The position numbers and the translations under genes were made by a program. The notes below the pieces were generated by a model that was not told the DNA's origin, searched no databases, and saw only the letters and a list, made by a program, of their open reading frames with translations. 39,678 nucleotides of DNA from Candidatus Pacearchaeota archaeon (GTDB lineage: Archaea; Nanoarchaeota; Nanoarchaeia; Pacearchaeales; GW2011-AR1): contig JALOBN010000021.1 in assembly GCA_023228245.1 (NCBI GenBank), forward strand, positions 1 to 39,678. Reading direction: 5' to 3'. Within the stretch, counting starts at the first letter, position 1; every line of letters begins with the position of its first letter. Positions 21,267 through 29,400 of the stretch are shown here, piece by piece.

Positions 21267-21267
21267 T

Positions 21268-21552
21268 ATGGAAATTGACCTAACCCAAGGACTTGAGGTC
21301 GGCGGCGCACTGATAGCAATAGTCGCAGCCGGGCTCGGAATTCAGAAGGGTAGCGCCAAGTGGAATGCTGCCAAAGAGCTGATCAGTGACGTGGCCGATT
21401 TCGTAGCCCGCGCCTATCAGGTGCCAGAGCTGAGGACCAAGGCCCAGGAAATTTGGACAGATATTGGCGACTTTTCGCCGACATTCAAGGCAATCCTCTG
21501 CATGAAATCGAGTCTGGCCGAAGCTACGAAGTCTGAAGAGAAGGTGAGCTAG
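21268..21552 (+). CDS. Small membrane-associated protein, 94 aa
   Basis: ATG 21268 is preceded by GGTAGAG. Residues about 12-27 are hydrophobic (GGALIAIVAAGLGI); the rest is an amphipathic, charged domain. Possibly a holin-like or membrane-anchored helper. It abuts the Tad2 homologue directly (stop 21550-21552, start 21553). Confidence 0.5.
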   Translation: MEIDLTQGLEVGGALIAIVAAGLGIQKGSAKWNAAKELISDVADFVARAYQVPELRTKAQEIWTDIGDFSPTFKAILCMKSSLAEATKSEEKVS

Positions 21553-21801
21553 ATGGACTTTTCAGAGGCTCTAAAGGCCTTGAGGGAAGGCTGCCGGGTG
21601 ACGAATCGCAATTGGAACGGAAAGGAGATGTATCTCGCTATTCAGCCGACATATGATGGCGGCGAAAGTTCTGCCCAATACATCTACATCCAACTGCCGA
21701 AGGATCATCCCACATATCCAGGTGTGCGCGTTCCCTGGACTCCTTCGCAGCTCGATCTGATGTCAGAAGGCTGGAAGATATGCGGGCCGGTGGTGGGCTA
21801 G
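21553..21801 (+). CDS. Tad2 / DUF2829 family protein, 82 aa
   Basis: Full-length DUF2829: MDFSEALKALREGCRVTNRN followed by WNGKEMYLAIQ, a central loop, YIYIQL, VPWTPSQLDLMSEGWKI. Tad2 proteins of phages inhibit Thoeris, and some members CBASS-type defences, by binding the nucleotide second messenger in a homotetramer pocket; the DUF2829 N-terminus and W-x-P-S-Q-x-D motif are its signature. Here it sits among membrane microproteins between tail genes. It is 82 aa, close to the family length. The family call is from pattern recognition; the messenger bound in this virus is unknown. Confidence 0.8.
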   Translation: MDFSEALKALREGCRVTNRNWNGKEMYLAIQPTYDGGESSAQYIYIQLPKDHPTYPGVRVPWTPSQLDLMSEGWKICGPVVG

Positions 21802-21990
21802 ATGTTGGAAATTCTCGCCTTCATCGGCCTGGCAATGGCATTCATCTGGCTGGCAATGAGGTTCCGAGAAGTCGGGCCTCTGACGGAGGAGCTGCAGAAA
21901 ACCAGGGAAGAAAACCTGAAACTCCAGAGTGAACTTCAGCAAACCCGCGAGGCCCTTCGCTCCTGCCAGAACGCTATCGAGAATCATTAG
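21802..21990 (+). CDS. Membrane protein with coiled coil, 62 aa
   Basis: Directly after the Tad2-like gene. A hydrophobic N-terminal segment (residues about 2-20, AFIGLAMAFIWLAMRF) is followed by a coiled coil (TEELQKTREENLKLQSEL). This is the layout of phage spanin/holin-accessory or Rz-like proteins, though archaeal hosts lack the classical target. Function unknown. Confidence 0.55.
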   Translation: MLEILAFIGLAMAFIWLAMRFREVGPLTEELQKTREENLKLQSELQQTREALRSCQNAIENH

Positions 21991-22010
21991 TCCTGCCGGA
22001 CGGAGGCAGA

Positions 22011-22748
22011 ATGAAAATATTTTCTCCTGAAGATATCAGGAAATACTTTTACGCTTCATGCTTTCTAGCGATATTCTGCCTCACCCTGGCAATTATCGCT
22101 ATTGGTGAATCCGGGCAGGCGAATGTAATTCAACAGTCCATCATGGGTCACGGGGACCTCTATACCAGGCACGACTCCAGAAGCGCCTCGGACCTGGTAA
22201 TATCAGACAATGCCACGGTAGTCTATCAGGGCTCTAGGGACTGGGAAGGCGACGAGCAGACCTTCAGATCCAGCTACATTGTATCCGGTGCCAAAGGCGG
22301 ATACCAAAACCAGTATGTCGTGAAAGCGTCCGGCGCGGGCTACAAGCATGAATACCGGGCAACAAAGATCATGGGCGACTTCAGCGGCTCATCTGAGATA
22401 TCCCTAACTGTGAATGACGATGGTGCCGAGAACCTGGATAGCCTCATTCTGATGGATGGAAATGCTACCTTCCAGGGCAGGATCCACAACGGGCAATCTG
22501 GAAAGCCCCTCGCGGAAGAAGAGTTAGACGCCGTGGGCAAGTTCGTCTTGCGGAGCTACCTGAACATTTCAGAAGAAATCGAGACGCCCGACAATTGGCT
22601 CGGATTCTGCGACTCGCTGAATCGAGATATGATACTGGCTGATGAGGTTGGCGCTATCTATGTGCTGCCTGAAAACAATAGCCGCTACAACTACGGCTAT
22701 GATGTCGAGAGCAAGACGATAATCCCACAGCTCAACGTCACGAGGTAG
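22011..22748 (+). CDS. Secreted or membrane-anchored protein, 245 aa
   Basis: ATG 22011, preceded by CGGAGG. An N-terminal membrane segment (residues about 13-31, YASCFLAIFCLTLAIIAIGE) leads into a long beta-rich region outside the membrane with several N-x-S/T sites (SDNATVV, GNATFQG, LNISEE, LNVTR). It looks like the secreted beta-domain proteins common in methanogens. It may be exposed on infected cells (an exclusion-type role) but nothing proves it. Confidence 0.6.
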   Translation: MKIFSPEDIRKYFYASCFLAIFCLTLAIIAIGESGQANVIQQSIMGHGDLYTRHDSRSASDLVISDNATVVYQGSRDWEGDEQTFRSSYIVSGAKGGYQNQYVVKASGAGYKHEYRATKIMGDFSGSSEISLTVNDDGAENLDSLILMDGNATFQGRIHNGQSGKPLAEEELDAVGKFVLRSYLNISEEIETPDNWLGFCDSLNRDMILADEVGAIYVLPENNSRYNYGYDVESKTIIPQLNVTR

Positions 22749-22749
22749 C

Positions 22750-22845
22750 ATGATGGAAGAAGAAGCCGCGGCAGGCAGCCTGGTGCTGCTCATCCTCTTG
22801 GTGCTGCTGTACTTCGCTACTCCGTGGCTCTATTGGCCGAGGTAA
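22750..22845 (+). CDS. Single-pass membrane microprotein, 31 aa
   Basis: ATG 22750 to TAA 22843-22845. Acidic start then SLVLLILLVLLYFATPWLYW, a near-complete hydrophobic helix. Last gene of the accessory island and right before a tail gene. Too short to assign; holin-like in shape. Confidence 0.45.
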   Translation: MMEEEAAAGSLVLLILLVLLYFATPWLYWPR

Positions 22846-22846
22846 C

Positions 22847-23239
22847 ATGAGCGTCTTAGAGGATATTGCTACACTATTGAACTCGCTGGGTATTGGAGTC
22901 TATCCCGGCACTTCCAGCACTAGGACCATCCATCTAGCGGAGATGCCGGATACCCCGGATCTCTGCATATGCCTCTATGCCAGGCCTGGCAGGGCCAAGG
23001 AGATGCGCTTGGCCCTCGAGTATCCAGAGCTGCATGTCGAGACCAGGGCTGCCACTTACAGCGCCACTCAGACCAAGGCAGAAGCGATCGATGTAGCTCT
23101 GCATGGCCAGCATGACATTGCTTTATCTGGCCACCAGTACCTCATTATCCGGGCACTGGGGGTCCCAGCCTTTCTGGAGAAAGACGGCAGGAACCGAATA
23201 ATATTCTATCAGAACTTCACGATCCAGAGGAGCCCTTAA
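22847..23239 (+). CDS. Tail terminator / minor capsid-like protein, 130 aa
   Basis: The pattern SVLEDIATLLNSLGIGVYPG, DTPDLCICLYARPG, LEYPELHVETRAATY, and QYLIIRALGVPAFLEKDGRN matches PF12691-like 'minor capsid protein from bacteriophage' proteins, which act as tail terminators. It is the expected partner of the 20552 gene but is separated from it by the accessory island. Confidence 0.72.
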   Translation: MSVLEDIATLLNSLGIGVYPGTSSTRTIHLAEMPDTPDLCICLYARPGRAKEMRLALEYPELHVETRAATYSATQTKAEAIDVALHGQHDIALSGHQYLIIRALGVPAFLEKDGRNRIIFYQNFTIQRSP

Positions 23240-23240
23240 T

Positions 23241-23301
23241 TTTATCAACAAATTAATTTTTCTAATAATAGTTTTCGTAGATATTTATAGTAGGTGGTAG
23301 T
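23241..23301 (+). promoter_or_regulatory. AT-rich promoter region for first tail tube gene
   Basis: A 60-base AT-rich gap with A/T tracts (about 23241-23270) and TATA-like ATATTTATAG (23281-23290). AGGTGG (23292-23297) precedes GTG 23302. A similar TTTATAG element precedes the second tail tube gene, so both tubes may have their own promoters. Confidence 0.45.
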
Positions 23302-23715
23302 GTGGTTTCTGGTGCTGTTGGTGGGCAAAGCGCGACGCTTTGGCTGGGCGAAAATGTTGTCGCCGAATGGACCAAAGTCGATTTCGACGGCAAAGGGAAG
23401 ATGATCGACGTAAGCTCTGTCGAAAACGCAAACTTCGAACAGTTCATTGCCGGGAAGAGAGGCGCAACACTGACCATAGAAGTGCTCTTTGTCCCCGGCG
23501 ACGTCGTGGGCCAATTTGCTCTTATGAATGCGTGGCTTACAGATACTCTATTGGCAGACGGCACCATTCCAATGCTGACAAGGGCGAGCGGCGGGCCGAA
23601 TATCAGTGGCAACGCTTATGTCGAGAACTTCGAGTGGAAAGCACCAGACAACGAAAAGCAGACGGCTACTTTTACACTACGCTTCACGGGTTTTAATGGG
23701 ATATGCTGGCATTAG
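23302..23715 (+). CDS. Tail tube protein, copy A
   Basis: A 137-aa protein from GTG 23302. The sequence runs VDFDGKGKMIDVSSVENANF, EQFIAGKRG, TLTIEVLFVPGD, GGPNISGNAYVENFEW and QTATFTLRFTG, the pattern of siphovirus tail tube proteins (beta-barrel with a central hairpin). It is paralogous to 24452-24865, with 35 consecutive identical residues (VAEWTKVDFDGK to AGKRG). It forms the tail tube through which DNA passes. It overlaps the glycosyltransferase gene by 13 nt. Confidence 0.78.
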   Translation: MVSGAVGGQSATLWLGENVVAEWTKVDFDGKGKMIDVSSVENANFEQFIAGKRGATLTIEVLFVPGDVVGQFALMNAWLTDTLLADGTIPMLTRASGGPNISGNAYVENFEWKAPDNEKQTATFTLRFTGFNGICWH

Positions 23716-24392
23716 GAGATGATATTATAATCAAAACTAAAATCGTGTGTTGCTGTCATAAGCGGATAGATCCAAAGTTCGCTTTCGACTATATCCTTCC
23801 GGCTCTAGCAAATGCTCCGGAAGATATTGAATTGGCCTTCCAGACGGCGATGGAAGCTCTGATAGATCGCAGCCGTTCGATCCATGCAACGAAAGCTCTG
23901 GAAGAAGGCTATGATGTCCTGGTCTTCATCGACGATGATATCCGCTTCCGAGCAGAGGACCTCTATCAGCTCATCCGAGAAGCCCATGAGCGGAAAACTG
24001 TGGTAGGCTGCCTCTACACCAAGCGAAAGCATCCTATTGAGTTGGTTGGCTGCCCACTAACAGGTCCGCAGGATCTCCAGATAGGAGGAGACGGAAAGAT
24101 TCAGGAAGTCAAGTACGTAGGAACCGGCCTGGTAGCCATCCCGCGGCTCGTCCTGGCTTCGTTGGCCGATGTCCTTCCAAAGCTCCGGACAGGGGCAATT
24201 CTGGAGGGCGGCGGAGAGCTGCATATCTGGCCGTTCTTCATGCCGATGGCCCGGAATGGGATCTACCTCTCAGAAGACTATGCGTTCTGCCAGCGGGCCA
24301 TAGATGTGGGATTCCACATCTTCGCAGACGCCAGGATTATCCTGGGCCACGTCGGGGAACATGTTTACAGTGCCCTCGACTGCAAGAAATAA
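23703..24392 (+). CDS. GT-A fold glycosyltransferase-like protein, 229 aa
   Basis: The signature VLVFIDDDIRFRAEDLYQLI (DxD-type metal motif, residues about 70-90) is followed by a region beginning GCLYTKRKHP, then YVGTGLVAIPRLVL, a GGGELHIWPFF loop and YLSEDYAFCQRAIDVGF, with a final GHVGEHVY. This order fits family A glycosyltransferases (GT2-like). It sits between two tail tube genes, so a virion protein is a possible acceptor (inference), as is host surface glycan. No membrane segment is visible. Confidence 0.75.
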   Translation: MLALGDDIIIKTKIVCCCHKRIDPKFAFDYILPALANAPEDIELAFQTAMEALIDRSRSIHATKALEEGYDVLVFIDDDIRFRAEDLYQLIREAHERKTVVGCLYTKRKHPIELVGCPLTGPQDLQIGGDGKIQEVKYVGTGLVAIPRLVLASLADVLPKLRTGAILEGGGELHIWPFFMPMARNGIYLSEDYAFCQRAIDVGFHIFADARIILGHVGEHVYSALDCKK

Positions 24393-24451
24393 TTACCACA
24401 TTTTTATAGATCGGCTTTAGGGCCGGTAAGTCATAACTTTGAGGTGCAAAA
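24393..24451 (+). promoter_or_regulatory. Promoter region for second tail tube gene
   Basis: A TATA-like TTTTTATAGA (24401-24410) lies about 42-50 nt before ATG 24452, giving a leader of about 20 nt that contains GAGGTG (24441-24446). A CCGGT/ACCGG-type dyad is also present in the gap. Confidence 0.45.
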
Positions 24452-24865
24452 ATGACATCAAATGCTATTAGTGGCAGTGCCGGGGTCTTTGCTCTCGGAA
24501 GCAATGCCGTGGCTGAATGGACGAAGGTGGACTTCGACGGCAAAGGAAAGATGATAGATGTATCCTCTGTAGAGAATGCCAACTTCGAACAGTTCATAGC
24601 AGGGAAGAGGGGTGGCTCTATCACAGTGGAATGTCTATTCGTGCCTGGAAACACGAGCGGCCAATTCGTGCTCATGAATGCATGGCTGAACGCTACCAAG
24701 CTTACCAGTGGCACCGCGCCGAAGCTCTCTCGATCGAGCGGCGGGCCGAACCTGTCGGGGGATGCCTTTGTCGAAAACTTCAAGTGGGGCGTACCGGACA
24801 ACGATAAGCAGACAGCGACCTTCAACTTGCGCTTCACCGGCAACATCACATACAGCGCCACGTGA
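24452..24865 (+). CDS. Tail tube protein, copy B
   Basis: A 137-aa protein, the same length as copy A and identical to it over 35 residues of the core, differing mainly in the N-terminal 15 residues and in the loop after VLFVPG/CLFVPG. Synonymous sites differ between the copies, so the duplication is not recent, and the identical core is probably kept by selection or gene conversion. The tail may contain both or use one under some conditions. Confidence 0.78.
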   Translation: MTSNAISGSAGVFALGSNAVAEWTKVDFDGKGKMIDVSSVENANFEQFIAGKRGGSITVECLFVPGNTSGQFVLMNAWLNATKLTSGTAPKLSRSSGGPNLSGDAFVENFKWGVPDNDKQTATFNLRFTGNITYSAT

Positions 24866-24877
24866 GGAGGCTGACCT

Positions 24878-25504
24878 ATGACTTCTGAAGCGGTCTCCTC
24901 GCTCTTGGCCGCTCTTTATTTGGTCGATCCGGATGCAGTGTCTACTCCGTTCACGACTATCGCACTAGTCGATGCTGGGGACCACCTGAATTATCAGGCT
25001 GCCTGGGGCTCGCGCCGGTGGGATGACCGGGAGACGCTGACTGTCAAAAAGAATGGGACGACCATCACAACCGGCTTCACGGTGGACTACTTGTCAGGGC
25101 GGGTCACATTCTCCTCAGTCAACTTGGTTACAGACGTGATCACGGCCACAGGCGAGAAGCTCGCCCTGGTGGAGGTTGCGGATCTCCGGGGGAATTCATT
25201 TGAGGGGTCGGCGAAAATGCTGGAGTCATCCACTATCAGGGATCAGTTCGAGCAGTACCTCCCTGGAAAGAAGAACTGGAAGCTGTCTACGGATCTGTGG
25301 TTCGTGGACGGCACCTACTGGGAGTACCTGGCTGCTGGCCGGATGGTGGCCGAGATATTCTATCAGTACGATAACTCGGTGAAAAAGTGCCTGGTGGGAT
25401 ATGCTCAGATCGACGGGGTGAACTGGTCAGTTCCTCACGATGGCCTGCAGACTTCGAAGATCACTCTGCAGGGCTCCGAAGGACTAGTATGGGACACGAA
25501 CTAA
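24878..25504 (+). CDS. Distant tail-tube-like protein, 208 aa
   Basis: GAGGAGG precedes ATG 24878. The N-terminal 85 residues are a beta-domain; the C-terminal part reproduces the tube pattern: LRGNSFEGSAKMLESS, QFEQYLPGKKNWKLSTDLWF, WSVPHDGLQTSKITLQG, parallel to FDGKGKMIDVSS, FEQFIAGKRG and DNEKQTATFTLRFTG of the tail tube copies. It is probably a specialised tube or tail-tip ring. An extra domain has been added at the N-terminus. Confidence 0.6.
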   Translation: MTSEAVSSLLAALYLVDPDAVSTPFTTIALVDAGDHLNYQAAWGSRRWDDRETLTVKKNGTTITTGFTVDYLSGRVTFSSVNLVTDVITATGEKLALVEVADLRGNSFEGSAKMLESSTIRDQFEQYLPGKKNWKLSTDLWFVDGTYWEYLAAGRMVAEIFYQYDNSVKKCLVGYAQIDGVNWSVPHDGLQTSKITLQGSEGLVWDTN

Positions 25505-25505
25505 T

Positions 25506-25534
25506 CGGAGTCGCTAGACTCCGGTAATTTTATA
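25506..25534 (+). terminator. Intrinsic terminator-like hairpin
   Basis: CGGAGTC (25506-25512) and GACTCCG (25517-25523) pair perfectly around GCTA, followed by T-rich GTAATTTTATATTTT. It directly follows the tube genes and precedes the chaperone gene, so it may lower transcription after the highly expressed tube genes. Confidence 0.6.
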
Positions 25535-25559
25535 TTTTCATAATGGGAGGAATACTACA

Positions 25560-26009
25560 ATGGTAAATGAAATTTTGGTGCTGGAAATGGATGAGCCTAG
25601 GGAACTCAAGTGGACATTCGACGCTATCAAGAAATTTGAGCAGCGATCTAAGGCAATCCTGACCAGGTTGCATGTAACGATTCCGAATATCGTCAAGATC
25701 GATGGGCGGGCGGTCGAGGCCGGAACAGTGCCGATCGCAAATGCAACTGCATTGAGGATCTTGGGCGACTTCGTGAAGATGGCCGAGATCCTGGAGGTTG
25801 CCACTGCCACCGCGACCGGATTATCATATCTGGAGGCGAGGGGCGAACCATCGCCAGCCGCCAAAGCCATCGACGGCTGGATGTCAAAGGGAAACAGCCT
25901 GGATGATCTGGCTGAGACGCTGTACGGCGAATTCTTGCGCGCCAGTAACCCTTTGGCTTTCGCCCGGTGGCAGGAATCCAGAAAGAAGCCGGAAGCAGTG
26001 ACAGAGTAG
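25560..26009 (+). CDS. Tail assembly chaperone (gpG-like)
   Basis: A 149-aa helical protein just upstream of a second open frame and the tape measure gene, the conserved place of tail assembly chaperones. GGGAGG precedes ATG 25560. It begins ILVLEMDEPRELKWTFDAIK with EQRSKAILTRL and ends DDLAETLYGEFLRASNPLAF. The pair with 25967-26362 follows the lambda G/GT layout. Confidence 0.75.
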   Translation: MVNEILVLEMDEPRELKWTFDAIKKFEQRSKAILTRLHVTIPNIVKIDGRAVEAGTVPIANATALRILGDFVKMAEILEVATATATGLSYLEARGEPSPAAKAIDGWMSKGNSLDDLAETLYGEFLRASNPLAFARWQESRKKPEAVTE

Positions 26010-26362
26010 AAGAAACCTCACAATCTTTTTGGGACACGGTATATCACATCGCATTCGCCAATCTTGGCCTGATGCCAGATCAGCTCGATCGGCTCACACC
26101 AGGCGAACTGTCTTCTCTACAAGAACATTGGCGACTACAGCACGAGTGGGAACGAGAGCAAGCTGCGTTCTCCGGTTATTGCGCCGGGCTCGCTTTCGCT
26201 ATGGCCTGGAACGGGGATCTGAAAGGCTTCGATAAATTCTTTATAAAGCCTGTGCCGAACGAGCCACCTCCCAAGAGCAGAGTCGAGAAGTTCCGGGATG
26301 ACTGCAAGCTGATAGGCCTGAAAGCAGGCCAGCTCACCGATGGGCAGCTTGCATTGACTTAA
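25967..26362 (+). CDS. Second chaperone frame (gpT-like), probably reached by -1 frameshift
   Basis: This frame is open from 25949, with first start codon GTG 25967, so it overlaps the end of the chaperone gene (stop 26007-26009) by 43-61 nt in the -1 frame. The product QSFWDTVYHIAFANLGLMPD then EHWRLQHEWEREQA is typical of a gpT-type C-terminal domain. A -1 shift inside 25949-26009 would give a fusion of about 265 aa. No canonical X-XXY-YYZ heptamer is present; AAAGAAG (25982-25988) is the best candidate. Independent initiation at 25967 is the alternative. Confidence 0.65.
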   Translation: MAGIQKEAGSSDRVEETSQSFWDTVYHIAFANLGLMPDQLDRLTPGELSSLQEHWRLQHEWEREQAAFSGYCAGLAFAMAWNGDLKGFDKFFIKPVPNEPPPKSRVEKFRDDCKLIGLKAGQLTDGQLALT

Positions 26363-26428
26363 ATTTTTTGTACTGATAATAAATTAACGATCTTAACAAT
26401 GAACTTTCGATATTAGCGGAGCTACTAA

Positions 26429-29400
26429 ATGACCGAAGCTGGCCGAATTACTGCTTTAATAGATGGGGATATCTCCGGGCTATCCTCCGCCCTTAATCAG
26501 GCCAGGAGCCAGGCAACATCAGCCGTTTCTGGAATCGAGGGAGATTTCAAGAAGGGCTTCGGCTCCGGCCTGCAGTCGTCTATATCCGGCGTCACTTCAT
26601 CAATGGGGCCGCTAGGCTCGGCCATTTCCGGTGTCACTGGCGGGCTTGGACTAGCGGCTACTGCAGGGCTGGCCGGCGTCGCCGCACTTGGCGCTCTCGG
26701 TGCCCAGGCGGTCAGTACAGCAGCCAACTGGGAAAGCCTCATGGCCAGCGTCAGCAAAACCACCGGCGTCGAAGGCTCCGGCCTGGATCAGCTTTCCAGC
26801 GATCTCCAAGAGATCCGGATGGAGACCGGGGCTACGGCTGAAGAGATTGCCAATGCAGTCACTACGGCGGGCTCTGTGGGCATCCCAAAAGAAGAGTTAG
26901 CCGGATTTTCTGAAGTAGCCCTCCAGATGGGCTCGGCCTTCTCCATGTCGTCCGATGCTGCTGTGAGCGGAATTTCAGCCATCGGAAACTCGGCCAAGGA
27001 CTCAGGCACGTCATGGACGGATTTCGCCACACAGGCAGGATCATCGGTCAACGTACTGGCCGACTCCATGAGGACCAGCGAAGAGCAGATCCTCACCGGA
27101 ATGACCCACCTGGGCGCTACGATGGGCCTCCTCAAGCCTCCTGAGGATACCGTTCCTGCCTGGATGGCTCTCGTGGCTACTGTCCAGAGTCTCGGCCTAG
27201 CCGGGGATCAGGCAGGCGAAGCAATCCAGGATGCCCTCACATACGCCGCCAAGAACGCCGAAAGCAAAGATCTTGGCATCGATGTGGCCGGGTTGCTTGG
27301 AGTATCTGAGCAGCAACTCCAGCTCGATCTTCGGACTAATGCCCCGGAAGTCTTGCAGGACGTAGCCACGGCCATAGCGGATTTGCCGCTAGAAGATCAG
27401 GCCGCCGCAATGGCCATGTTCGGCAGCACTGGCAGCAAGGCCATTGCGTTGTTGATGGGTGACCTCGACAAATCCACCGGCAAATTCGACAAGCTCGGAA
27501 CGGCCATCGAGGACTCCAACAAAGCATGGGCAGAGGGCACCAGCCTATCAACCGCATATGCCGCGTCACAGGAGACCTTCAACGCCGCAACTGACCGGCT
27601 GGGAGCCTCCCTGGATGTCGCCGGCCAGAAGCTTGGCACGGTATTCCTGCCAGCTCTCACCTCGGGGGTTGGCGTGCTGGCGGACGGCGTAGATCTGCTT
27701 ATTGGGTTCGGAGAGGCCGCCAGCAACCTATTCACATCCGATTTTTCCGGGCTGTGGGGCTCAAACAAAGAGGACATGTACCAAGGGATCGTCGACAAAA
27801 AGCGAGCCGCGGAAGCAGGCGAGGAAGTAGGCGATGCCATTGGGGAAGGCGTCGAAGGCAGCGATCTGGCCGAAGCCCCTGGAAAGACGTTGAGCAGTTC
27901 CGACGCTAAAGATGCAGTAGGTGACGCCGCAAAGGAGTCTGCCAAGGAGTTCTCAAAGGAGTGGCTCGAGGAATTCGAGACGCAGCAGGCAGACAGGGAG
28001 ATAGCCAAGATCCTGGCCAGGTCCGGAGCCCTCTCTCAGAACAAGGGCAACGTCTCCGGGTATGTTAGCACATCGCTGGAAAACGGCTTGGACATCAACG
28101 TAGCCTATCAGGGGAACGGCAAGAGCATAATGTCACGGCTCTTCATAGACGGCCAACAGATAGGAGACGCGGTCTATGGGGCCAACCGAGAAAAATCTAT
28201 CCGGAAGTTACTGGAAGGTTCCGGGCTGGGATACGATCAAGGCAACGTCCTGGATTTAACTGGGAAGGCCGGGGAAGCTGCTATTTGGCGGCTCAACCAG
28301 TCCCAGGATGTGATCATAGATTCGTATCTCGACATCTCTGCCAGCATGAAGAGCGAGCTGGAAGGGGCCGGGCAAGAGATTGGAGATGCATTCGCCGAAG
28401 GCATAGTACCGGATATAGCCGCAATCGAATCTCGACTAGAGAATCTGCGACGGCTCAAGCTCTACGATCCGGAAGAAGCCAAGAAGCAGGGTGCAGACAA
28501 CGCCATCGCCTATCTCGACGCCCTGGGCAATGCGGTCGAGAGCTATGACAAAGCCAAGCTGCAATACATAATGGATCCAGATAACGAGAAGGCAAAAGAG
28601 GACCTCCTCACGGCACGAGATAACCTACAGCAAATTTTAGATCAGAATCCGCTAGAAGTCCCGGTAACAGGGGACTTCAGCATGTTCAACACTGCCATGG
28701 ACAACGTGGCAGGATCGGTCGATCTTGCAGACATTCTGGCCGATCCATCGAAGTTCAAAGAGCAGGTCATGAATATACCAGAATTCATGGAGAACACGTT
28801 CCAGCCGAAGCTGGAAGATCAGATCGATTTCTTCAAAACACAGTGGCATAGCGGCATAACTGGTGCACAACAGGAGACTGAAGATTTCCTGCAGGGTATG
28901 CTCAAGGCTGCTAGCGAAATGCCCAGCCTCTTTAAGATCGACCAGCTCAACATACTTTACGCATACAAACTAGGACTCATCGATACGAAAGCAGCAATAG
29001 ACGCCCTAGCAAACAGCACAAAAGAAGCATCTACCGAGACGAAAAATCTCAACGTTGGTTGGAACGCACTTCAAAACACTCTTAAAGACGATGACGGCTG
29101 TGAGTGCGTGCTTTCGGATTTCGCTAAGTGGCAAGAGGCACAGACAGACCTCTTCCAGGGAGCATATATCGGGCCAGGAGGCTCTGCGTACCTCACCTGG
29201 AAACAGAACTATATGACTGCGATTGCAGAGACCCAGGCGGCCATGAAGGCCGTTGGGGGCGCGGTCTTGGGCCAGGACTACACTCAGCAAGTCCAAGAGA
29301 TCAAGACAAAAGTATCAATAGATACTACAACGGCCAAAACCGACCTGACAACATTCGTAGTAGAAGTCGAGAAAGAGCGCATGATGCCGCTCAAGATCGA

